From Ifrita kowaldi (Eukaryota; Chordata; Aves; Passeriformes; Cinclosomatidae): a stretch of DNA of 64,000 bases. Each line of letters begins with the position of its first letter. The stretch's first letter is position 1. The stretch covers positions 186,001 through 250,000 of the forward strand of contig VZRS01007545.1 in the NCBI GenBank assembly GCA_013398055.1, read 5' to 3'. The notes below the pieces were generated by a model, which worked only from the letters and a program-made list of their open reading frames with translations, ran no database searches and was not told where the DNA came from. A program made the translations under genes and the position numbers. Of the stretch, positions 50,906 to 62,256 are shown one piece after another.

Positions 50906-53900
50906 ATACACTGTAGCCGGTGATGTCGTTTGACATTTAAGTGTTTTCTTTTCATGGCTGACAGCACATACGAAAAGCTGGAGGCTGGATCATGGTTATT
51001 CAGCGACGATCCGACGTGTTTTGCTTACATACAAAGGCTTGCCAGGAACGTTTGGGCACTGCCTCTGATGCTGCTCTGCAGAATGTAATTATACCTGCTT
51101 AATGAGAAGCAGCAACACACCTACTTAAAGGCTAAAGACTGACTTAATATTGAAGTCAAACAACAGGTTGAAGGGGAACCATCGGGGACAGTTGACATAA
51201 TTTCTTCCCGTTTACCTTCCCAGGCAATTGAGCACAGGTATCTATATTTAGTCAAATGTAATTCTGAAGCTGAAATTACGTTTATACTTCAGAGAGTGAG
51301 AAAACTCCTTCCTTAGTAACATAAAGACCCAGGGTTTCAGGGGCACATAAAATAATTTTAATTATTAGATTATCAGAACTCTGTTTTACCAGACCCTTGC
51401 CATCAAATCATTTGGTCACTGTAAAAGGAATTCACCCGGGTTTTGCTTGGTTTGGGGGTTGTACGAGCGAAAAAAGAAACAAGTGCTGAATTTCTGGAGG
51501 TGTTGCCACAGGCGTTCCCATATCTTTCAGTAAAATGACAGGTGGGCTGCTTTCCACATTGCTCCTCGTTATGAAATGAAATGGAAACCCTTTGTTGCTG
51601 TGCAATTTTCTGTAACTTTTTTAAGGAACAAGGAAGGATGAAAACGAACATTCATCATTGTTCACTGGTAGACTTGAGGTGCAGTTCTATACATTTCTTT
51701 GGACTCATTTTGTCTGATTGATTGGACCTGAGTGTTTTGGAAAACATTTGGGGAATTCTTCCCTGCTCATTGTGTTTTAAACATCAAGGGAAATTAGTAT
51801 GGAGTCATTTAAAGGAACCGCTTTCCCAGAAGCTACCCTATCATAGCAATTATGCTTCAACAAGACAGACAGCACGGTGTTCAGCTATGCATGTTGAGAT
51901 GGGCTTGTTTGTAGAGCCATTTGCTAATTTTGATATGTTATATTGTAACAAAAGAAAACATAAAAAACCCTATTGATTTGCTTGAAAGACATAACACATC
52001 GGTATAATTTCTGTACAAATTTATACTGGTATAGAACAAATGGTAGATTTAGACTGAATTCAGACTAAAATTCAAGAAAAAAGAGAGTAAAATATGTTTG
52101 TGCTGTGACCTAAGGTCTGTGGACAACCTATATTCAGTAGAACCTACATCCAGTGGAAATACATACTGCTTAATACTCACAATTGTTCCAGTACATGTTT
52201 TCAAGGTAATTTCCTGGACGTGTTCAGATAACCAAATACAGCACCTTCATTGCCACCTAATTGCCTCAAACAAAATGTACATAAGCAGGCTTATGCACAG
52301 AAGTATCATTCAGATTAATGGAAATAGCAAAGGGAAGACATTTCTGTTCTTAAATTAGATACAGACAGTGAAAGGACTCTCACATCTACAGCTCAAGATT
52401 TTGCTTATAAAAATAAATAAATAAACCCCAAAACATTTTATGTACCTTCTGTTTGCTGCTATCACTTTGTCAAAATAATTGCTATAACTACATCACACCA
52501 AGTTACCACTCTGTTTAAGACCTACTCCTGTTGGACTGAGTGTTTGTCTCTTTTAAAGTATTTTTTTTTTTTTTCTCCAAAGCAGTGCTTTTCAAACTGT
52601 AAGGCTGGTCTCTCTAGAGAGGCTCCATTCTCTTCCAGAGAAGACTAAAGCAGTTCTGGGGAAAATGAGCTGAAAAAAAGGAATTTTTAAAAGAACATCA
52701 GAGCAAGGTATTGAATACCCAGCTGCAAAACCAAGTATTTGATGGATGCATTCTCCATCCCCCAGCCGAATGAGAAATTTGCCATAAAAAGGCATAGCAG
52801 AGAATATTCAGCTCTGACCACATAATATTTCAAAGTAAAAATGCACTTACTTTTTGGTAAGATCTGTATCTGCCCCATTTTTTTTTGCGTCAAGATGTGT
52901 ATAGTCCTTTAACTATGTATAGGAATAGGAAAATTGGTCAGCTTGAATATAATTTAGTGGAGAGCATATCAATTCAACAAAGATTCCCCAAACACTCATT
53001 TTAGATTCTTGAACCCATTGTTGAGGTTTGAATTCCCACTGTCAGCTAGTAAAGGTTTATCAGTTTCTCTGGTGTGTCTGTGTGGAACAGGATACTGGTG
53101 TGAGGAGCTGGAGATGGTCTACAGGCACATGAAGACATGAGCACACATGGAACTTCAGGATGTATTGAAATCTGTGAGGGCACTTCAGCACCATCTCTGA
53201 TTTGTATAGATAAGAACCACTCTGCAAACTGTCTATGCTGCAAATCTGTCTATTTTACTGACTCTCACTCTCATGTTCCTTTATACAAACATGTATGATT
53301 TTGATCAGACAATGGCGTTTTTTTTGGGGGAAGGACAGTTGTCATTTTCCCCCCTGCAGACTGCTTTGTCTATACAAGCACTTCATCTTATTTTTGCTTG
53401 TGGTGTGGTGCATTAGTATTACATATGCATTGATATACACGAGTTTTGAAAAAGACATCTATGGCACTTAGGCCTCAATAGCATTTACACTCATAAAAAT
53501 TCTTGTCCAAACAAATTAGGAACAATCTGAAACTGTAAATATTTTGAGCTATGCATTCAAGATTTACCATGATCTATAGAAAGGCTGAAAAGCCTCAGGG
53601 ACCACTGTTTTCAACTTTTTCAAGTTGTAATCCGTACACCATCGCATTAAATTCCCTCTTATAACCTTTCCTTGGAGAAGTAACTGCTTGATAGTGTGAC
53701 TGTATAAAACCTCTAGTGGATTTAAAGATAAGATGTAATTTCATCTTGCTCAAATCTGTATTGAACCATTGTGTTTCTCTTTGGCCATGATGACATTATT
53801 CTGCTGGCAAGCAGCTTTCTGTGTGAGCACAGACACTGCAGCGTGGTGCTGGGCTGCCTGTAGCCGGCAGGGGATGCAGTGTGGAAAGGGGAGTTGCTGG

Positions 53901-56002
53901 TTTAACTGTACAATCCACCGAAGCAGTGGCATAAGTGTGAGATGTGATCTCTAACAAAACTCAAGTGTACAACTGGATTCAAGTCAGGGTCACAGAATAA
54001 GAATTTGGCCTCTAGTTCTCCATATGGCTGCAAAAGTAGCCATATTAGACTGAGATAAATTGGATGTTCTTCCAATTTTTGCAGTGAGCAAAGAATAAGA
54101 ATCATATGGAAATTCTCCTAAAGTGTATGAATCACTTTCTTTTACTTAGAAGTTTTACTTCTCTACGTCAGCTGTAATTTCCCTTAAACCATTTTTATCA
54201 ACCACTAACATTTGAAATAGGGAAAAAATGGCATTAATGCCTGAGGAAAGCTGTGAGATCTTTCTTTGTCCTGACACATCTTTGTTCTGGCTGGATGAAA
54301 GACTTCACTCCACTATATGACATTTCTATTGCATTTAAGAAAATCTACACTGTATTTGTTACAAGCATTTCTCAGCGGAATAACTACTTACACAAATTAC
54401 TTGGATTATTGTTAGTGCTATATTGACACCCAAAGGCAACATTTATCAGTTGTCTGCATTTAGTAATTGAATGGTAAATGGAGGCATACATGTACTGGAA
54501 ACTCTTTCAAGAGGAATAATGCATCTTATTTCTTAAAAAAAGTCTTACTTTCTCAGAGACAATAATTTTTTTCTGCATTTCTTTCTCATGTAGAAAAAAA
54601 AAAAAGAAAGTGATGGTAGTTTCTTGCCATTTTTACCTGGAGGGTACATTCATTTAAAGGACAAAGGAAGATTTAATCACTCTTACATTGCTGATGATTA
54701 ACCAGAACTCTTGATTAATCAGAATATCACAAATGATCTGCTTTCTGCAAAAAATAAGGAAAAAAAATCACAATTTCTAGCAATTATAGTAATACTTTAA
54801 TTTCCATCATAAAAATTAATCACAGTTTCTTACAGCTTTTTAATTATTTCATTATGCATTTTAATGATAAGTTCATGCATGTTCTGAAATAGTGATTTGA
54901 CTTCTTTCAAGTAAATTTCTTGTCTCATCCCTGTCAAATAAAAGGTAACTTCGGGCAGTTGTGAGAGCCCAATTCTGCTGCATTGGAAACTGAAATTTGT
55001 ACTAATTTCAGAAATAGCTCAATTGGCAACTTTTGAACAGATTGCTACTCCAAATAATCCAGGCAAAGTAGATATTGCAGCTGAATAGTAGTGTCAGACC
55101 CTGTTTAATTTGAGCTCTTGTGGATGAGAACTTCTGACAATGTTTGCATCCATGAATGACTTTAAAAAGGGAAAACTAGGTGAATCACAGCAACCAACCT
55201 TGATAATATTAATGTATTTCTGTATATGTGGAAGCAATCTGTTTTTAAACAGTGTCTTTGGTATCTCTGAGCAACTAACCTCTACCTTACTTCATTTTTT
55301 TTCTCTGTTTTTTCCTTTAGAGACATTATGAGGAACAATACGCAGAGAAACCTAGTATCGTTTTAGTCTCTGCATGTTTTTTGTCTGTCTTACAGTATCT
55401 TATGGATACTGAAGTACAGAATCATGTTCTGTATTCATGTCTTTGTTGTACAGTGGCTTTCCAACAGAAACATTTGCAGCATTGAAGCTGACACCCACCT
55501 GAATAAGTAATAATGAATAAAACTTTTTATACAGTGTTTGTTTTGCAGATTTGCGTGAAATATAGTCAGCATTTAAAAATTACATTTTGCAGTACTTGCT
55601 TCATGTCTTGTGTTCAATTGCAAGGCAATGTTTCTTTCATGCAATTTTGCCAAACATTAAGTTTTTCTTATTTTTTTTTATTTCTTTTTTCTTGTCTGAT
55701 AATTTTCCTTGTTTTGTTGTTTGTTTTTTTTTTTTTTTTGCTAGAGAATAATTTCTAAACCTATATTTGAGGGTTTTTATTGAAATGTTCTCATAATTCT
55801 AAAGTTTGCAGCAAACCTTTGACATTAGTCACAGAGTAATCGGGGTCTAGGGATATCTCTTTCCCTCACCCATCCTATGATTTGCAGGTCAAATATAGTC
55901 ATGGTACAATATTGCATAAATCATTGTTTACTTCCTTTGACCTTTATTACTTGCCATATTTTGTTCACATATAAACTCCAAAAGAACACAAATGTTCAAA
56001 CT
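50906..56002. other. CSMD1 intron 1, no exon seen
   Basis: AT-rich intron with T-runs (52561-52574 and about 55724-55739) and a TTTATTT-rich stretch. 54785-54960 is dense in TAATTA, TAATGA and ATGCAT motifs (homeodomain/POU-like) and might be a conserved enhancer, which needs an alignment to test. No supported gene. Confidence 0.5.
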
Positions 56003-56008
56003 TTTATT
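56003..56008 (-). terminator. poly(A) signal AATAAA for the minus-strand candidate exon
   Basis: Read on the minus strand, AATAAA lies 220 bases after the TAA that closes the candidate exon at 56228. The spacing gives a plausible short 3' UTR. Confidence 0.35.
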
Positions 56009-56227
56009 TTGCTTACACTGGTGCTGAAGCACAAGCAATTTACAGTGCATTGCGAACAGAAGTGCAGCCAGCCTTGGTCTGTACTTGAAAGTTGGGTTCA
56101 AGGGTGGGCCTAAACACATTGGGGACTACAACCAGGTTATTTTCTTTTCTAGATACTGGCCCAGCTGTGGCTTGGATTTTAAAGCTTCCTCACTGTGCTT
56201 GCAATGCCTGCTGCTAAAATGGATGGG

Positions 56228-56426
56228 TTAGCTCGGTGTGCTTTGCAGAGCGTATCCAGAATACATGGCTGAGATCTTAGGCTTGGCTTTGGGGCTTTGG
56301 GCGTTGTGCTCGAGCTTGCCTTGTATGAGCGCCTGGGGGTTCAGCCTGAAGTCATGGTGCATGTAACACACACCATGTAGCTTGGGACCCACGTCACACT
56401 GCTGCTGCTGCACAACACAGGTGGAG
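56228..56426 (-). CDS. candidate terminal coding exon, antisense in CSMD1 intron 1
   Basis: On the minus strand, 'cctccccgttccttgcag' is a strong 3' splice site ending at 56427. The exon opens in phase 2 and reads 65 codons to a TAA at 56230-56228. It starts STCVVQQQQCDVGPKLHG and ends KPKISAMYSGYALQSTPS. The exon is clearly richer in GC and keeps about six CpGs amid AT-rich intron, and an AATAAA follows 220 bases on. Together these look like the last exon of a separate gene running against CSMD1. I do not recognise the protein: no signal peptide, membrane segment or known domain is visible. It could also be a recent pseudogene fragment or a lncRNA exon. Upstream exons would lie to the right, and I could not identify one. 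Confidence 0.35.
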
Positions 56427-57591
56427 CTGCAAGGAACGGGGAGGTCACTTTGTCAAGAAACAACTGATGTTGGGAAACAAGGGAGTAGATGTTGCAGGAA
56501 TATACATGACCTTACAGAACCTGCCTTGCTCTGAACCTAGCAAAAAAATACAGGTGACTGTGAGGGCAAGAAAAAAAGGAAAGAAAGAATGATATTTGCA
56601 CAACAGTGAAATTTTTGAAAAAGCCACTTTGATAAAATAAAACCAAGCAAAATTTAACTTATTTTTAGACTAATTTTAGATGCTTCTGGCTGTGAAACAA
56701 ATGGTCATGACAAATCACACTGTTCTCACTAATGTTTGTGGGATATCAATGCAGAAGCTGACTGCACTCAAGTGACTAAGTACACTATTTTAGCTTTGCC
56801 CCAGCAGCCAGATTCTCTATTGGTATCCTGCTGATGTTTCTTATAATACGTAGATTGAGTCATACCAAGCATTTTTTTGAGGGGGAGGGGGAAACATTTT
56901 ATAATTCACTTTCAGAACCTCAGTTCAATCAAACAACTGCTAATATCACAATCAGTGACCCTCTGCATTTGTAGATATCTCTCTTGAGAAATTAAATTGA
57001 TTTTCTTTATCTTAGCACATAAATATCCTCAGCACACATTTTGACCCATTGTTTGCAGTGGCTCTAACATTGAAAAATGTAGTGTTAATAGATTTTGCGA
57101 AGTCAACAGTGGCAGCAGGGGTAGCATTTTGATCATTAGCTGTACTCAAATATTTCTGTCTAGCTTTCCTGTGAAACCTGTATAGGGGAGGCTTTATCGT
57201 GAAATTTAATTAACATAAATGAAAATACAGAAATTTTCCATTCTTTTTTCGTGGTACATAATGTAGTTAACTTTAAAAATCTGCTAGTTGTAGGAAAAAA
57301 AAGCATTCTGCTATGCAGAACTAGGTGCATTGGACATAGACTCTAGTTGTCAATGAAGTATTTTGGGTTGCTTTATAACAGATTTTGGCCAGTTAGGACC
57401 TGATCCAGAGGTTGGGGAACTCACAGAATTTTAAAAGTCTCATTAACCTTAAAACACTTTGTATCTCACCTTTCTTATAGCCACATATCACACAGAGAAC
57501 TTGCATTGAAACGAGGATGCTAGAATAAATATAATACCATTACAAAAAATTTAAACTCTTTGTTATGAAATTGACCACTGAAATGCTGTTT
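56427..57591. other. CSMD1 intron 1, no feature seen
   Basis: AT-rich intron between the candidate minus-strand exon and the CR1 copy, with a G-run near 56879-56893. Nothing else is identifiable. Confidence 0.5.
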
Positions 57592-58460
57592 AGAATCATA
57601 CAATGATTCGGGTTGGAAAGGACTTTAAAGATCACCTTGTTCTAATCCCCCTGCTGTGGGCAGGGACACCTTCCACTAGATCATGTTGCTAAAAATCCCA
57701 ACCAAACTCACCTTGAACAGTTTCAGGGATGGAACATCCACAGCTTCTCAGGGCAACCTGTTCCAGTGCCTCACCGTCCTCACAGTCAAGAATTTCATCC
57801 TAATGTCTAATCTAAACCTACTGTTGTTCAGTTTGAAGCCTTTCCCTGTTGTCCTGTCACGATATGTTCTCGTGAAAAGTCCCTCGCTGTCTGACTTGTA
57901 GGCCCTCTTTAGGTACTGGAAGGTGCTCTAAGGTCTCCTGGAGAGTTTTCCTCTTCACAGGGAACAGCCCCAACTCTCTCAGCCTGTCTCCATGAAAGAG
58001 GTGCTCCAGCCCTCTGATCGTCTTCATGGCCTCCTTTGGACTTGCTCCAACAGGTCTATATTCTTATGGTGTCAGGGGCCCGGAGCTGGACTCCAGGTGG
58101 GGTCTCATGAGAGGGAGTAGAGGGGCAGAACCACCTCCCTCGACCTGCTGCTCCCGTTTCTTTCAGTGCAGCTCAGGATATGTTTGTCTTCCTGGGCTGC
58201 AAGCACACATTGCTGCGTCACATTGAACTTCTCATCCACCAACACCCCCATGTCCTTCTCCTCAGGGCTGCTCTCAATCCATTCTCTTTACAGCCTGTGT
58301 TTGTGCTCGGGATTGCCCCGACTCCTATGCAGGACCTTACGATTGATCTTGTTAAATTTCATGAGGTTTGCACAGGTCCACCTCCCAAGCCTGTCCTGGC
58401 TGGATGTTGTGGCTTCCCTCTAGCATGTAGACTGCACTGCAACTTGGTGTTGTTTGCTTG
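57592..58460 (-). mobile_element. CR1 LINE, about 870 bp, minus strand
   Basis: The left end is the inverted terminus ('agaatcatacaatgattcgggttggaaaggac'). It then runs through the 3' UTR and ORF2 in reverse: 'cagggatggaacatccacagcttctc', 'ctctcagcctgtctccatg', 'gccctctgatcgtcttcatgg', 'tccaggtggggtctcatgag', 'catccaccaacaccccatgtccttctc' (in parts) and 'gcaggaccttacgattg'. Frames are broken, so the copy is inactive. It is the longest CR1 in the window apart from the one at 13850, and it lies antisense to CSMD1. Confidence 0.9.
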
Positions 58461-61146
58461 AAGATAAATGATGCCTCAAATTTTTTTGACCTATCTGAAA
58501 TGTATGGCTTTCACCAGTTATATAATTTATTTGGTTCTGAGGAAAGATTAACCTTTAATTGCTTTCTTTAGCAACATTTAGTAAACAGGCTGATAGCATG
58601 GAGATGATCTATGCAAACAGCAAAGAAGGATTTCTTCAACCCACGTTGCCATGACAATTTAGATTTTTCTTGTCAACTCCTGAGAAGCTTCAAAGTAATT
58701 TCTTTAAAGCAATGAATCAGGGGATATTTTGGAAATTGAAGTTGCTCTCTTTTTTCAATTTAGTATCATTTAACACAGTAGGGGCCTGACCCAAAAGATT
58801 GTAAGATCTACAAACAAGAACTATTGCAAAAAAATATAGCATCATGTAACATTCTTTGTGGATCTCTGATGATTTACATCAGCAGTGAACTGACTTCAGA
58901 TGGATTATCAAGAGACTTAGATTTTGTTTATTAACTATATGATAATAATAAATAGTTACAAAAATAAGAATGGATAATGAATAGTAGAGAGGCCAGTTTA
59001 TAGATGTCTTTTTGATCCTCATGACAGTAACTTATCTTGCAGTTATTTTGAGGTAATTAGATTACAGAATGATTATAGAACAAAGATGGACTAGACATTT
59101 TATTTTTGTTACAGTTACAATTATAACATTAGTTCAATGAATGAGAAATAAAATCAAAAGACTGTTGTCCACATATTTTTAGCACTTAGAAATTACTATC
59201 CAAGATAAGTCCCCAGTACAATGTTATTAGTAATCAAACTGAACTTCCCTCTTTTTATTTGTTTTAATTGAAATAGACTGTTTTGAAAAAGAACTAAAAC
59301 TAGTCCAAACTAATTTAATTTAATTCAATTCCTAAGAAATAAATTACTGGCTTAATGGGGTATTTCTTAGGTTGTTGTTAACGCTGATGAAAACATAGTA
59401 AACGAAAAGAAGATAATGTGAAATGCTGTTTCTGCTGGGAAAATACATTTCTCTGTATAGAAGACAAGAAAAGTAGCTCAATAATGATTTTCTTTTTCAA
59501 ATGTTCCTGGCAGATGATGGCCACTGTGTTGGTGTAGTTTGTTTACCGCTTTGCAATAGATTTGAGATGAGTCATATCACATTAGAAGGAAAATTGAGAA
59601 GTTGTTTTGTCAAAGTGAATTCTGTTTTCCTTTTTTGTCATATATACTCAAATTATTAGTTCTCTTTAAACAGAGACACCTAATTGATTTTTTTATTAGT
59701 GTTTATTCTTGTTGCATCCATAAATCTGAGTTCCTGTTGCTAGAAATGGTAAATGCAGACATATCCTTTCTATATATGGGATAAGGTGACTGAGCTGGAG
59801 TCTTGTCAGTTCACCTCATGCATCTTCTTTAAACTATTTTATTTGCATGCTAGTTTGAACCACAGTAATTTCAACATTTACAGGCATGGTTGTTTTTCTC
59901 ATGCCTTTCTGTCCCCTTGCCTTCAGAATGGGAGCTGACTGGATAAGGACTGTAGGATGGGCTCTCAAGATTTCATGTTGTATGGAGATTTTTATTTCCA
60001 TCTTACGGACAGAAATTCCTTACTGACTTTGTAAGTACACTTTACTGGTAATGCATCTCAGTGTATCCTCAGTGTTAGGAAAAATGAGACTTATAAGAAT
60101 GTTTGGTAAAGAGACAGACTTGTGGATTGAGTACTTATGATACATCAGATGCTAGGCATTCAGAAGGAGAAACAACCTTCTTTTTCAAAAATATTTGATG
60201 GAAGAGAAGATCCATTTGTTGAATAATAGAACAGGGGCGTACTGAACAATAAAACATGCCTGAGCTCATTTTACCTGCAGAATAAGCTTTAGTGTTAAGT
60301 TTAAGGATGTTGGGAAGAGGGCAGAAGGTACGGTTTGCAGTCAAGAGCCTAGATTGTAGTGCCAAATACCTGCAGTTCCCACTGCCATAAGAGAAAATCG
60401 CAGATCTCAGCACTTTTTGAACGTAAATTTGTGCTGTACTTTTACACTTGAGAATCTTCATAATCTGAATGCAATATAGAGCTATAAAGGGAACAAATAG
60501 TCAACAGTATTAAGCATTTACTACTGTTATCTCCCAGGTAGTGTCTGAATTAAGCAAAGTTTCCAAACCTATTGGTGTTGACTAATTGTTTTAGGAAGAA
60601 GAATTCCTCAAGGGAAGTTGAATTTTTTCTTTAAAACTGCTGTACTTAAATAATTCTGTATATTAAAACAACAACCAAACAGAAAAAAGCCCCAAACAAA
60701 AAAACCTCAAACAAACAAAAAAGCAACCTGGATCTGCTGTAGCCCGGAACAAAACATTTGTGATTACAAAGCAAGCAAAAATCAGAATTTGGAGTGAAGC
60801 CGACTCAAACACTACTTTCTATACTGCATAATGGAGGCTGTTGTCCATGGCCAAAACTAAAAACAATCAGTTCCACCTCCGCTTATATTTCCTCTATGAG
60901 TATTCATAATTTTTACTTTTATCCCCCATTGATAGCAACTTGATACAGTTTCTTGTGGCTCCATTTTTCTTTCTAAGAAACAGGCTGTTTGTAAGGGTTG
61001 GGCAGGCTCTGGTGGGAAAAAAAGTATCTACCCAGTTTTACTACCGTGGAATAGGTACTAAACTTCTTTTGATATTGTGCATCATTCTGTTGACCTTATC
61101 TGCAGGATGGATATATTAGTATAAATAATTGAATGTGCTTTGTCAC
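58461..61146. other. CSMD1 intron 1, no exon seen
   Basis: AT-rich intron. 58540-58720 has the mixed, moderately GC look of a possible conserved element. 60664-60727 is A/C-rich low-complexity sequence. A 108-codon minus-strand frame at 60135-60461 has no recognisable domain or exon borders, and I treat it as chance. Confidence 0.5.
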
Positions 61147-61206
61147 TGTATTGGTTTTGTGTGGCCAGGTTTTGGTAGCTGGGATGCTACAGGGGTGGCT
61201 TCTGCG

Positions 61207-61226
61207 AGAAGCTTCTAGAAGCTTCT
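61207..61226. promoter_or_regulatory. perfect four-unit heat shock element in LTR U3
   Basis: AGAAGCTTCTAGAAGCTTCT is four alternating nGAAn/nTTCn pentamers without a mismatch, the high-affinity arrangement for trimeric HSF1. It is the core of a 22-bp perfect palindrome (61206-61227). It lies about 60 bases into U3 and about 100 bases upstream of the TATA-like box, where LTR enhancers normally sit. Confidence 0.6.
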
Positions 61227-62066
61227 CCCAATAGAGCCAATGCTAGCTGGTTCCAAAACAGACCCACTGCTGGCCAAAGCCAGGCCCACCAGTTACAGTG
61301 GTAGAGCCTCTGAGAGAACATAGTTAAGAAGAGAGAAATAACCTATGCAATGCAACTACAGCTGGGAGAGAGCAGTGAGAATGTGGGAGAGGAACAACTG
61401 CAGGCACCCAAGTCAGTGAAGAAGGAAGGGTAGGAAGTGCTCCAGGTGCCACAGATTCCCCTGCAGCATGTGGTGCAGACCATGGTGAAGCATCTGTGTC
61501 CCTGCAGCCCATGCAGGTACATGGGGGAGCACGGAGGAGACACCCGCCAGAGCAGGTGGATGCCTGAAGGAGGCTGTGACCCTGTTGGAAGCCCACACTC
61601 GAGCAGGCTTCTGGAAGAACCTGTGGACCTGTGGAAAGAGTACCCCAAACTGAAGCAGGTTTGCTGGCAGGACTTTTGATCCCACGGGGGACGCATGCTG
61701 AAGCAGCTTGTTCCTTAAGGACTGCACCCCATGGAAGGGACCCCTGCTGGAGCAGTTTGTCAAGAAGTGCAGCTCATGGGAAGGACTAATATGGGAGAAG
61801 TTCATGGAGGACTGTCTCCTGTGGGAGGGATCACATGGTGAAACAGGGGAAGAGTGTGAGTCCTCCTCCTGAGGAGGAAGGAACAGCAAAGACAAATCTG
61901 TGATGAGCTGACTGTAATCCCCATTCCCTTTCCCCCTGCACCATTAGGGGGAGGATGTAGAGAAACTATCAGGGATGAATTTGAGCCCTGGGAGAAGGGA
62001 GGGGTTGTGGGAGGGTATTTTAAGGCTTGGTTTTATTTCTCATTATCCTATTCTGATTTGATTGTT

Positions 62067-62072
62067 AATAAA
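62067..62072 (+). terminator. LTR poly(A) signal AATAAA
   Basis: Canonical hexamer in the conserved LTR segment 'gattgttaataaattaaac'. It is in the same orientation as CSMD1 and could in principle end intronic transcripts early. Confidence 0.6.
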
Positions 62073-62256
62073 TTAAACTAATTTTCCTGAGTGGAGTCTG
62101 TTTTGCCTATGACAGTAGCTGGTGAGTGATCTCTCCATGTCCTTATCTCAATCCATGAACATTTCATTATATTTTCTCTCCTGTGTCCAAATGAGGAGGG
62201 GAGAGATAGAGCAGCTTTGGTGGAAAGCCCCATCCAGCCAGGGCCAACCTGGCGCA

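Larger units (their letters stand above)
61147..62256 (+). mobile_element. solo LTR of an avian endogenous retrovirus (ERVL-like)
   Basis: A 1,110-bp unit begins TGTATTGG and ends GGCGCA, so it has TG...CA ends. It is flanked by GTCAC (61142-61146) and GTCAT (62257-62261), a 5-bp target duplication with one change. I recognise the sequence style ('ttttgtgtggccaggttttgg', 'gctgggagagagcagtgag', 'ttttatttctcattatccta') from a common avian LTR family. U3 holds a heat shock element and a TATA-like ATAGTTAA (61320-61327). An AATAAA at 62067 sets the poly(A) site. No internal gag/pol sequence follows, so this is a solo LTR left by recombination. About 61445-61860 consists of degenerate tandem units around 'gcagcccatgg' and 'gagcagg'. 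It is oriented like CSMD1. Confidence 0.8.

Noticed and set aside
48666..50911. Many long open frames on both strands in the GC-rich region
   Set aside because: They overlap in all frames, run across the N gap and reflect the scarcity of stop codons in GC-rich DNA. Only the CSMD1 exon has independent support.
61324..61895. Four minus-strand frames of 80-160 codons
   Set aside because: They lie inside the solo LTR and come from its degenerate tandem units. They are antisense to the element and match no retroviral protein.
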